Positions 56,488-64,000 of a stretch of 64,000 nucleotides of DNA are shown here, piece by piece. Under the pieces are notes generated by a model, which saw only the letters and a program-made list of their open reading frames with translations, did no database searches and was not told the origin of the DNA. Position 1 is the stretch's first letter. Each line of letters opens with the position of its first letter. This stretch comes from Bombella dulcis. Lineage in GTDB: Bacteria; Pseudomonadota; Alphaproteobacteria; Acetobacterales; Acetobacteraceae. A program made the translations under genes and the position numbers. The stretch is from positions 124,001-188,000 of the forward strand of contig NZ_JANIDV010000002.1 in assembly GCF_026385505.1 (NCBI RefSeq), written 5' to 3'.

Positions 56488-57552
56488 TTAGCTGATGAGG
56501 CTTTCCAGCAGGGCATCGGCATCTTCCGGGCGTGTGTAGAAGCTGGTGACGAAGCGGACCAGCCTGCCCGGTACACCCTGCGGGGTAGGGTAAGTGTAGA
56601 ACTGGTAGCCCTCGGAGCGGAGCTGTTCCACCTGTGCCTCTGGCAGGACGGCGAAAATCTCGTTGCTTTCCGTTGCGAAAGGCAGGTTGACGGCAGGATG
56701 CCTGTACAGGCCGTGGCGCAGACGCTGGCACATGGCGTTGGCGTGGCGGCAGTTTTCCAGCCACAGATCATTTTCCAGCAGGGCGAGCAGCTGCGCCGTC
56801 ATGAAACGCTGCTTGGACCACAGATGGCCGCCACGTTTGATCCGGCGTGTCATGGCCTCCACCATCGGGCGGGTCCGGTCATTAAGGAAGAAGACAATGG
56901 CTTCCGCTGCCATCGCTCCGGCCTTGGTGCCGCCGAAGCTCAGCACATCCACACCGGCTTTCCATGTGGTGTCAGCGGGGCTGCATTCCAGATGGGCAAT
57001 GGCATTTCCAAGCCGGGCACCATCCATATGGACGGTCAGACCGTGTTCATGGGCAATTTCTGACAGTTCGGCGATTGTCTCGCAGGCATAGGTCGTGCCC
57101 CATTCTGTAGCCTGCGTGAGGGACAGTGCCGTAAATGGCGGGGTGAGGACGCCCTTGGAACGGTTCTGCTGGAGGGTGGGCGGCAGGCTTGCCGGGTCCA
57201 TCCGTCCTTCCGGGGAGGGAATGCCCACCAGCTTGGCCCCCTGGGTGAAGAATTCCGGTGCCCCGCCTTCCTCATTGTTGATATGGGCACTCTGGTCACA
57301 CAGCACGCTGCCATAAGGGGGAACCATAGCGGAGAGGGCCAGGGAATTGGCTGCCGTGCCCGTAGTAACCGGGAAAACGGTAACTTCTGCCTCAAATACC
57401 TCGCCGAAACGCTGGTTCAGTGTCAGGGAGAGATCATCATGACCATAGGAAGGAACATTGCCGTTATTGGCATCAGCGATGGCCTGCATGACAGCCGGGC
57501 AGGCAGGGGTCACGTTATCGCTGGCAAAATTCTTGCGTAGATCGTCACGCAC
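56488..57552 (-). CDS. ltaE: Low-specificity L-threonine aldolase
   Basis: PLP enzyme cleaving L-threonine or L-allo-threonine to glycine and acetaldehyde, 354 residues. The PLP-binding lysine is in LSFGGTKAGAMAAE, with the upstream HMDGARLGNA and VTTGTAANSLALSA cofactor-binding motifs. The start is a GTG with AAGGAAC upstream. It is convergent with the OprB gene and divergent from folD. Confidence 0.94.
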   Translation of the reverse strand: MRDDLRKNFASDNVTPACPAVMQAIADANNGNVPSYGHDDLSLTLNQRFGEVFEAEVTVFPVTTGTAANSLALSAMVPPYGSVLCDQSAHINNEEGGAPEFFTQGAKLVGIPSPEGRMDPASLPPTLQQNRSKGVLTPPFTALSLTQATEWGTTYACETIAELSEIAHEHGLTVHMDGARLGNAIAHLECSPADTTWKAGVDVLSFGGTKAGAMAAEAIVFFLNDRTRPMVEAMTRRIKRGGHLWSKQRFMTAQLLALLENDLWLENCRHANAMCQRLRHGLYRHPAVNLPFATESNEIFAVLPEAQVEQLRSEGYQFYTYPTPQGVPGRLVRFVTSFYTRPEDADALLESLIS

Positions 57553-57691
57553 GGGGTGAGTTCCTTCATCCTTGGCTGGAGGGGCTGTCCATTTCTGCTT
57601 CCCAGTCTCTAGCGGAAAGATCAGGTCTTGTCATGTCTTGTCCAATGGGCATAGAGAGGCGGGAAATACCGGTTTGGCGGAGAGTACGTTC

Positions 57692-58603
57692 ATGACAGCA
57701 TCATCCACCGTACGTGCAGACGGCAGGGCACAACTGATTGATGGCAAAGCCATGGCAGCCGGAATGACGGCTGAAATCCGTGGTCAGGTGGAGCAGCTGG
57801 TCGAGCAGGGGCATGAGCTGCCCGGTCTGGCCGTGGTGCTGGTCGGCAACGATCCCGCCTCGGAAGTGTATGTCAAGAACAAGGCGATCCAGACCCATCG
57901 TGCGGGGATGAAGTCCTTCATGCAGATGATGCCGGAAAGCACGTCGCAGGATGAGCTGCTGGCCCTGATTGATGAGCTGAATGCCAACCCCAAGGTGGAT
58001 GGCATTCTCGTCCAGCTGCCCTTGCCGCCGCAGATTGATGCGGCGGCCGTGACCAATGCCATCCATCCTGACAAGGACGTGGACGGGCTGGGTGAAGTCA
58101 ATACTGGCCGTCTGGCCCTGGGGATGGAGAATGGCATCGTTCCCTGTACCCCGCTGGGCTGCCTCAAGCTGCTGCAGTCCGTCCATGCGGACATGACGGG
58201 GATGAAGGCCGTGGTCATCGGGGCCTCCAATCTGGTGGGCAAGCCGATGGCCCAGCTTCTGCTCAAGGCCAACTGCACCGTTACCGTGGCGCATATCCAT
58301 ACCCGCAACATCGAGGCCCTGGCACGGGAGGCCGATATTCTTGTCGTGGCCACGGGCAAGGCCGGACTGGTGAAGGGCAGCTGGATCAAGCCCGGTGCCA
58401 CGGTCATTGATGTGGGCATCACCCGTGTGCAGACCGCCGAGGGCAAGAGCCGTCTGGTCGGGGATGTGGTGTTTGAGGAAGCCAGTCAGGTGGCCGGGCA
58501 TATCACGCCGGTGCCGGGTGGCGTCGGACCAATGACCATTGCCTGCCTGCTGTACAACACGTTTCAGGCAGCGAGTCGGCGCAGGGCCTTTGCTGAAGGC
58601 TGA
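57692..58603 (+). CDS. folD: Methylenetetrahydrofolate dehydrogenase/cyclohydrolase
   Basis: Bifunctional folate enzyme of 303 residues interconverting 5,10-methylene- and 10-formyl-tetrahydrofolate. The catalytic lysine lies in SEVYVKNKAIQT, with the signatures VDGILVQLPLP, CTPLGCLKLL, VIGASNLVGKPMAQ and the C-terminal TPVPGGVGPMT. The ATG at 57692 precedes MTASSTVRADG. Its product and glycine from the neighbouring aldolase both feed one-carbon metabolism, though the genes are divergent. Confidence 0.96.
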   Translation: MTASSTVRADGRAQLIDGKAMAAGMTAEIRGQVEQLVEQGHELPGLAVVLVGNDPASEVYVKNKAIQTHRAGMKSFMQMMPESTSQDELLALIDELNANPKVDGILVQLPLPPQIDAAAVTNAIHPDKDVDGLGEVNTGRLALGMENGIVPCTPLGCLKLLQSVHADMTGMKAVVIGASNLVGKPMAQLLLKANCTVTVAHIHTRNIEALAREADILVVATGKAGLVKGSWIKPGATVIDVGITRVQTAEGKSRLVGDVVFEEASQVAGHITPVPGGVGPMTIACLLYNTFQAASRRRAFAEG

Positions 58604-58748
58604 TACCGGCCGTTTCCCGTCCTCCCGGATGAGCCCCTGCTGTCGGGCTGGGGCCTTGTGGCAGTCATGACCACTTCATGAGACTGGCCATTCCGGAACA
58701 AGTGCTTGATTGTTCGATATGAATAGGATAGTCCCTGTTCATATACAG

Positions 58749-58766
58749 AATGACCGGTTGGTCATT
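58749..58766. promoter_or_regulatory. Candidate TetR operator upstream of the emrA-like gene
   Basis: AATGACC-GGTT-GGTCATT is a perfect seven-bp inverted repeat with a four-base centre, about 100 bases before the efflux adaptor gene. The arrangement and GACC/GGTC arms resemble operators of TetR-family efflux repressors, and a TetR gene lies in the same cluster. A T-rich run follows (TTTTTCTTTT), so a terminator of folD is an alternative reading. Confidence 0.55.
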
Positions 58767-58863
58767 TTTCTTTTCAGATCATCGCTGGTCCAGTCACAGC
58801 CATGCAGGCAGCAGCTGCGCTGCCTAGGGTGCAGGACGGATAATTGCATATTTCGAGGTGACC

Positions 58864-59994
58864 ATGGCGCAGTCCGGTACACAGTCTGACACTCACTCCG
58901 CCGCAGGGGGCGGGAAAGAGCAGAAGGCCACCCCGGACCAGACCGGAAAGTCTTTCAGGGATCATGGGGCACGGAAACTCATCCTGATCCTCATTCTGGT
59001 CATGGTCGTGCTGGGTGTCGGGCTGTATTTCTTTTTCAACCGGAACAAGGTTGAAACGGATGACGCCTATGTGACAGGCCGCAAGATTTCCATTGCCGCC
59101 CATGTTAGCGGGTATGTGTCCCGCCTGCTGGTGGATGACAACCAGTTTGTTCATAAGGGTGACCTGCTGGTGCAGATTGATGGCCGGGATTATCTGGCGC
59201 AGCTGCACCGGGCCGAGGCCGCCGTGGCCCAGGCCGAGGCGGACATGGTCTCCTATGATCTGTCCTACGCCGTGGCGCAGAAGAACTATCCCGGTCAGCT
59301 GATGGCAGCCCGCGGTGCGCTGGATGAAGCCAAGGCCCGTCTCTTCCGTGCCCAGACGGATTATGTCCGGCAGCATCGTGTGGAACGTGCGGCCACGACC
59401 CAGCAGAACATTGACTATGCCCGTGCCGCACTAGATGAAGCCACGGCATCCGTCATGCAGGCCCAGGGGCAGCTGACACAGGCCGAGCCAGTCAAGGCGA
59501 ATATTGGCAATGCCTATGCCCATTACACACAGGCCCAGGCCACGCTGAAATCAGCGCAGGCAGAGCTGGAGCTGGCCCGCCAGAATGTGGACTGGATGGA
59601 TGTTCGTGCCCCACGGGACGGCTGGGTCTCGCAGCGTACGGTGGAGCAGGGCAACTTCGTGCAGGTCGGGCAGGAGATGTTCTCCATCGTGGCGAAGGAT
59701 GTCTGGATTGTTGCGAATTACAAGGAAACGCAGCTCGCTGACATGCGCCCGGGCCAGAAGGCCGAGATTGAGGTGGATGCCTATCCCCAGCTTCATCTGA
59801 AAGGCCATGTGGATACCATACAGAAGGGGTCTGGTGAGTCCTTCAGTGCCTTCCCGCCGGAAAATGCCACGGGGAACTTTGTGAAGACCGTGCAGCGTAT
59901 TCCCGTCAAAATCCTGATCGACAGCGGGCTTGATGACAGGCTGCCTCTTTCTCTGGGCATGTCCGTCGAGCCAACCGTCCATGTGGGTGAGTGA
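58864..59994 (+). CDS. EmrA/HlyD-family membrane fusion protein
   Basis: Periplasmic adaptor of an MFS-type tripartite exporter, 376 residues. A short cytoplasmic tail precedes one helix (LILILILVMVVLGVGLYFFF), then the signature ETDDAYVTGR, a lipoyl half (VSGYVSRLLVDDNQFV), a long alpha-helical coiled coil rich in Ala/Gln and the second lipoyl half (VRAPRDGWVSQRTVEQGNFV). This matches EmrA. AGGTG lies before the ATG at 58864. It is translated just ahead of the emrB-like gene. Confidence 0.93.
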   Translation: MAQSGTQSDTHSAAGGGKEQKATPDQTGKSFRDHGARKLILILILVMVVLGVGLYFFFNRNKVETDDAYVTGRKISIAAHVSGYVSRLLVDDNQFVHKGDLLVQIDGRDYLAQLHRAEAAVAQAEADMVSYDLSYAVAQKNYPGQLMAARGALDEAKARLFRAQTDYVRQHRVERAATTQQNIDYARAALDEATASVMQAQGQLTQAEPVKANIGNAYAHYTQAQATLKSAQAELELARQNVDWMDVRAPRDGWVSQRTVEQGNFVQVGQEMFSIVAKDVWIVANYKETQLADMRPGQKAEIEVDAYPQLHLKGHVDTIQKGSGESFSAFPPENATGNFVKTVQRIPVKILIDSGLDDRLPLSLGMSVEPTVHVGE

Positions 59995-60002
59995 GGCCGG
60001 AC

Positions 60003-61580
60003 ATGGCTGATTCTTCAGAAGAAGGTCACCACAACTGGAAACCACGCCATAATCCCTGGCTGGTGGCGGTCGTGGTGACGCTGGCCGCCTTCATGGAGGT
60101 GCTGGATACCACCATCGTCAACGTGGCCCTGCCGCATATCGCCGGATCGCTTGGCAGCTCCTACGATGACGCCACATGGGCACTGACATCTTATCTGGTG
60201 GCCAACGGGATCGTGCTGACGATCTCAAGCTGGCTGTCGAAACGGTTCGGGCGGAAGCGGTATTTTCTCATCTGCGTGATGATGTTCACCCTGTCTTCCT
60301 TCCTCTGCGGGCTGTCCACCTCCCTGCCGATGCTGGTGATTTTCCGTCTCATGCAGGGGTTTTTTGGTGGGGGACTGCAACCGGTGCAGCAGGCCATCAT
60401 TCTGGACATCTTCCCGCCGGAGAAGCGTGGTGCCGCATTTGGTCTGACAGCCCTGGCCATGGTCGTGGGGCCGGTTCTGGGGCCGCTGGTGGGTGGATGG
60501 TTGACAGACACCTATTCATGGCGGTGGATTTTTTACGTCAACGTACCCTTCGGCATTATGACGGTCATGGCCGTGGCCGCCCTTGTGGAAGACCCGCCGT
60601 GGGTGAAGGTTGTACGGGAGCGGGTGGATGTCGTCGGCATCAGCCTGATTTCACTGGGTCTCGGCTGTCTTGAGATCATGGCCGATCGTGGTGAGGATGA
60701 TGACTGGTTCGGGTCGCCCTTCATTACGACCATGGCCGTCATTGGTGGTCTCTGCACGCTGGGGGCCATCATCTGGCTGCTCAAGGCGAAAAATCCACTC
60801 CTGAGGCTGAGCGTGCTGAAGGACCGGAACTTCGCCATTGGCACTTTCATGATCGGTGCCGTGGGGGTGCTGCTTTATGCGTCTGCTGTGATCGTGCCGC
60901 AGTTTGCCCAGCAGGTGCAGGGCTATACGGCCACGATTGCAGGGCAGATCATGGCTCCGGGTGGCATGGCCGTGATGGTGCTGATCCCCCTCGTGGGGAT
61001 GCTGATGAAGCATGTACAGGTCCGGCATCTCATCGGGGTGGGGTTCATCTTCATGGCCCTGTCCTGCTTCTTTTCAGCCACGCTCTATGCTGATGTGGAT
61101 TTCTGGTATCTGGTGCTCTGCCGTGTGCGGCAGACGGCCCCGCTGGCCTTCCTGTTTGTTCCCATCTCCACCATCGCCTATGCGACCCTGCCACGGGAGC
61201 TGAATGGTGATGCGTCAGCCCTGTTCAGCATGGTGCGGAACTATTTCGGGTCCCAGGCCATTTCGCTTTCCACGGCGGCCCTGACAGAAATGCGGCAGGT
61301 CCAGCAGACGGACGTGTCCGCCCATGCCATTGCGGCACGGCCGGAGTTCCGGGATTACATGTTCCGTGCCCAGCAGCTGGCAGAGGCGCATGGTCTGGCT
61401 CCACTGCGTGCCCATGCCTATGCCATTGCCCATATCTATCAGGAATTCCTGAGGCAGGTGGCCATGCTGGCCTACAACCAGCTTTTCAACGTGCTGGGGA
61501 TCATGGCTCTCTGCATCGTGCCATTCTGTTTCCTCATGTCCCCGATGAAGGGGAATGACCAGCAGGGAGGCGGACATTGA
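60003..61580 (+). CDS. EmrB/QacA-family (DHA2) MFS drug exporter
   Basis: Fourteen-helix proton antiporter of 525 residues. Typical DHA2 features are AAFMEVLDTTIVNVALPHIA in helix 1, WLSKRFGRKRYFL in the helix 2-3 loop and GPVLGPLVGGWLTD (motif C) in helix 5. It pairs with the adaptor gene upstream, whose stop lies eight bases before this ATG; a GTG at 59991 overlapping it is an alternative start. The complex should export hydrophobic toxicants with an outer-membrane factor, probably the one at 62374. Confidence 0.93.
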   Translation: MADSSEEGHHNWKPRHNPWLVAVVVTLAAFMEVLDTTIVNVALPHIAGSLGSSYDDATWALTSYLVANGIVLTISSWLSKRFGRKRYFLICVMMFTLSSFLCGLSTSLPMLVIFRLMQGFFGGGLQPVQQAIILDIFPPEKRGAAFGLTALAMVVGPVLGPLVGGWLTDTYSWRWIFYVNVPFGIMTVMAVAALVEDPPWVKVVRERVDVVGISLISLGLGCLEIMADRGEDDDWFGSPFITTMAVIGGLCTLGAIIWLLKAKNPLLRLSVLKDRNFAIGTFMIGAVGVLLYASAVIVPQFAQQVQGYTATIAGQIMAPGGMAVMVLIPLVGMLMKHVQVRHLIGVGFIFMALSCFFSATLYADVDFWYLVLCRVRQTAPLAFLFVPISTIAYATLPRELNGDASALFSMVRNYFGSQAISLSTAALTEMRQVQQTDVSAHAIAARPEFRDYMFRAQQLAEAHGLAPLRAHAYAIAHIYQEFLRQVAMLAYNQLFNVLGIMALCIVPFCFLMSPMKGNDQQGGGH

Positions 61581-61609
61581 GGCTGAAGAACGTCTCTCCA
61601 GCGGCTCCT

Positions 61610-62251
61610 TCAGGGGGCGTACATGCGGAGGAAGCTGTCCGCCACCATGCTGGCGACTTCGTCTATGCTGGCCGGGCTGGTATCCACGGGCAGGGACAGG
61701 CGGGTCCGGTGGATGATGCGGGTCTGACTCATCGTGAGGAACTGTTCGGCAGCCAGGTCACTGTCTTCAATGACGAGCTGGCCTGCGGCATGTTTTTCGG
61801 CGAACCATTCGGCGAGGCCGGTCAGCGTGCGGGAGACGCCATAATGCCACAGCGTGTCCGCCAGATTGGGGAACTCATTGGCTTCGGCGACGACGATGCG
61901 GTAGAGGCCGATGGCTTCCGGGTCGATCATCAGTGTGATGATGGTGGCGGAGGCCTGCCGGAGGGCCGTGCGCAGGTCGGGCTGTGGAGCCTGGGAGACG
62001 GATTTCAGCGTGTTGAGCCGTGTGCGGCTGCGTTCCTCGAAAAAGGCCGTGAACAGGCCCGCCTTGTTCTCGAAATGGTTGTAAAGCGACCCTTTGGAGA
62101 CGCCAGCCAGATGGGCGATCTGCGACATGGATGTCCGCTCATAACCCTGCTGGAGAAAAAGCTGGCCTGCGCTCTGGAGGATCCGTTCATATTTGCTGGA
62201 TGTTCCCCTGCTGCGGAAAGGAGATGGGGCCGTCTGTTCGGTCTTGGTCAT
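61610..62251 (-). CDS. TetR/AcrR-family transcriptional regulator
   Basis: TetR regulator of 213 residues. The helix-turn-helix region is ILQSAGQLFLQQGYERTSMS followed by IAHLAGVSKGSLYNHFENKA, and the C-terminal domain resembles AcrR/TetR_C effector domains. It lies between the emrB-like gene and the divergent outer-membrane factor gene, so it likely represses this pump cluster. No clear ribosome binding site marks the start, so an ATG at 62278 is also possible. Confidence 0.9.
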   Translation of the reverse strand: MTKTEQTAPSPFRSRGTSSKYERILQSAGQLFLQQGYERTSMSQIAHLAGVSKGSLYNHFENKAGLFTAFFEERSRTRLNTLKSVSQAPQPDLRTALRQASATIITLMIDPEAIGLYRIVVAEANEFPNLADTLWHYGVSRTLTGLAEWFAEKHAAGQLVIEDSDLAAEQFLTMSQTRIIHRTRLSLPVDTSPASIDEVASMVADSFLRMYAP

Positions 62252-62373
62252 CGTCTCGTGGAAGGGTTGCTCCTGCATATGAGGGGGCATGTTAGGGTGC
62301 CGGGGCGGCAGGGTCCATACGGGCAGTCTGTTTCCGGCCCATTTTATGTTGATTATCATGCAGGAGCTTCACT

Positions 62374-64000
62374 GTGAAAGACGCTCGTTTATTCCGTTCC
62401 GTACGTAACGGGGGTGAGGCCCTGTATGCACGCCGTTTCAGTCGGCAGCTTCTGTGCGGGGTGGCTCTGCTGGGGCTGGGAGGCTGCCTCATGGTCGGCC
62501 CGAACTATCACCCTCCGAAGGACTGGGCACCACCACATTATGATCTTCATAACGGAAGCAACCAGACTTCCAGAGGAACGGCGAAGGGGAAAGGGCATGG
62601 CCCTCATGGGGCCAACGCCGCACCTGAAGACAGGACGGATGAAAAGGCCTCCCCCGCTTCTGTCGTGACGGAACTGCCGATGGCGGATGCGTGGTGGAAG
62701 ACGTTCCATGATTCTGAGCTGACATCTCTGGAAGACCGTGTGGCCACGCAGAACCTATCTTTCCTGCTGGCCACGCAGAATCTGGCGCAGAGCCGTGCCC
62801 AGATGATCATTGCCGGTGCCGAACGTTTCCCCAGCCTCTCGGCCTATGGCACCTATGCACGGTCACAGCACAGTTCCAAGCAGCTTCAGGAGATTTTCAA
62901 ACGGGTGGGCAAGGGGTTCCCTGACCTGCCCGAGCGGGAGGCCAATTTCATCCAGAGTTCCCAGCAGGCTCAGGTGCCGCTGCTGAACCAGTGGCAGGAC
63001 AAGATTGATGCGACTTATGAGATCGATCTCTGGGGGCGTGTGGCGTATCAGTATCAGGCTGCAAAATATCTGATGAAAATGAGTGAGGAGGAGCGGCGCA
63101 GCATCCTCATTGCCCGTCAGGCTGACATGGCCCGTGATTATCTCCAGCTGCGTGGTGACCAGAAGCGTCAGCGCATTCTGGCGGACAGCCATGCCACCGT
63201 GCAGGACCTGCTGTCACTGGCACAGAGCCGTTACTGGAGTGGCCTTGTGACGGAGCTGGATGTGGACAGCATGAAGGCCCGTCTGCATGGGATTGAAGCA
63301 CAGCAGGCCAATCTGGACGAGACGGTGGCCCGGGAAAAGAATGCCATTGCCCTGCTTCTGGGTATGCCGCCGCAGAGCCTGAATGAAGAGCTGGGCCGTA
63401 CGGCTGCCGTGCCGACCGTGCCCCCCTTTGTTCCTGCCGGTCTGCCTTCCGAGCTGGCCCATCGCCGTCCGGATATCCGGGAGGCCGAGGAGCATCTGAG
63501 GGAAACGGTGGCCGAGGTGGGCGAGGCCACGGCCGATTTCTATCCCAAGGTGACGGTGACGGCTGATTTCGGGTTCCAGACCCTGTCTTTCCGGGACCTT
63601 GGCTTCTGGAATGCCCGTGCCTGGAATGTCGGTCCCAGCATTTCCCTGCCGATCTTTCAGGGGGGGCGGCTCTATGGCCAGCTCCGGCTGAAGAAGGCGG
63701 CACAGCGTGCAGCGGCCGTGGAATATCGCCAGACGGTCCTTCAGGCGTGGAATGAAGTGGATAACGCCTTGCAGGCCTATCATGACGAGCAGATTCATCA
63801 TGAAGGTCTGGCAAGAACCGTGGATGACCAGAAGCGTGCCCTGACACTGGCGACCAGCCAGTACCGGGCCGGGCTGGCGACCTATCTGTCTGTTCTGGAA
63901 GCGCAGGAGAAACTGCAGGAAGCCCAGCTGGAGCTGGCAGCAAGTGACAGTGCTTTTGCGACGGACCTTGCCCGTCTCTACAATGCTCTGGGTGGCGGCT
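62374..64000 (+). CDS. NodT/OprM-family outer-membrane efflux lipoprotein, truncated by window end
   Basis: Outer-membrane channel for the adjacent efflux pump; 542 residues are visible and the frame runs off the window. The GTG start has GCAGGAG seven bases upstream. A lipoprotein signal leads to the cysteine in LLGLGGCLMVGPNY. The central part has MADAWWKTFHDSEL, ATYEIDLWGRV and the later ELAHRRPDIREAEEHL, standard signatures of the NodT family. A low-complexity stretch rich in Gly/His/Lys lies between the lipobox and the first helical repeat. Confidence 0.93.
   Translation, partial: MKDARLFRSVRNGGEALYARRFSRQLLCGVALLGLGGCLMVGPNYHPPKDWAPPHYDLHNGSNQTSRGTAKGKGHGPHGANAAPEDRTDEKASPASVVTELPMADAWWKTFHDSELTSLEDRVATQNLSFLLATQNLAQSRAQMIIAGAERFPSLSAYGTYARSQHSSKQLQEIFKRVGKGFPDLPEREANFIQSSQQAQVPLLNQWQDKIDATYEIDLWGRVAYQYQAAKYLMKMSEEERRSILIARQADMARDYLQLRGDQKRQRILADSHATVQDLLSLAQSRYWSGLVTELDVDSMKARLHGIEAQQANLDETVAREKNAIALLLGMPPQSLNEELGRTAAVPTVPPFVPAGLPSELAHRRPDIREAEEHLRETVAEVGEATADFYPKVTVTADFGFQTLSFRDLGFWNARAWNVGPSISLPIFQGGRLYGQLRLKKAAQRAAAVEYRQTVLQAWNEVDNALQAYHDEQIHHEGLARTVDDQKRALTLATSQYRAGLATYLSVLEAQEKLQEAQLELAASDSAFATDLARLYNALGGG

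Noticed and set aside
1..64000. CRISPR array, prophage, insertion sequence or defence island
   Set aside because: No regularly spaced repeats, integrase, transposase, cas, restriction or toxin-antitoxin genes were seen.

Overview
The window reads as ordinary chromosome of a Gram-negative alphaproteobacterium, most likely an acetic acid bacterium (Acetobacteraceae). I infer this from roughly 60% GC by eye, a Rieske/cytochrome b/cytochrome c1 operon with a short cytochrome c1, a pyruvate decarboxylase remnant, a carbohydrate porin, a Tas-type aldo-keto reductase, and several efflux systems. No phage, plasmid, CRISPR array or intact insertion sequence was seen.

Layout. 1-9.8 kb: dcd, murA, a LOG-family hydrolase, an MFS exporter, a NUDIX hydrolase, a VTT membrane protein, a Bcr/CflA exporter, apt and hrpB. 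9.8-17.3 kb: a disrupted glycosyltransferase, an HtrA-like protease, and a convergent group of response regulator, sensor kinase, small secreted protein and SIMPL protein, then an aldo-keto reductase. 17.3-23.4 kb: the cytochrome bc1 operon (petABC) and a lone RND pump with an AT-rich centre. 23.5-29.8 kb: small metabolic and repair genes (YbaK-type deacylase, monooxygenase, AlkB, serine deaminase, sugar isomerase, hydrolase). 29.8-32.5 kb: phoU-phoB-phoR. 32.7-37.4 kb: accessory zone with a hydrolase, a LysR regulator, a truncated pyruvate decarboxylase joined to a truncated autotransporter, an AT-rich stretch and an isochorismatase-family gene. 37.5-42 kb: tRNA-Glu(CTC), a HIT protein and histidine genes hisB-hisH-(GNAT-hisA)-hisF-hisE. 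42-46 kb: nitroreductase, UbiH-type hydroxylase and a decayed FAD halogenase-like gene. 46-52.9 kb: RluA-type synthase, ftsK, rsmD, RsuA-type synthase, tadA, azlCD. 53-58.6 kb: DegP-type protease, frameshifted OprB porin, threonine aldolase, folD. 58.8-64 kb: an EmrAB-type pump with a TetR regulator and an outer-membrane factor that runs off the window end.

How it fits together. Much of the content serves the envelope: two HtrA proteases, two two-component systems, three classes of exporter and porin or autotransporter relics. The most striking feature is local gene decay. A glycosyltransferase, a halogenase-like oxidoreductase, the OprB porin, and the fused pyruvate decarboxylase/autotransporter remnants are all broken, and the VTT protein lacks a normal start in a way one missing G would explain. 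Either this lineage is shedding accessory functions or the assembly carries some single-base indels. I did not find a convincing new multi-gene system. The best leads are the in-frame GNAT-HisA fusion, the regulator/kinase/secreted-protein/SIMPL group facing an HtrA protease, and the deletion or inversion junction near 35.45 kb.
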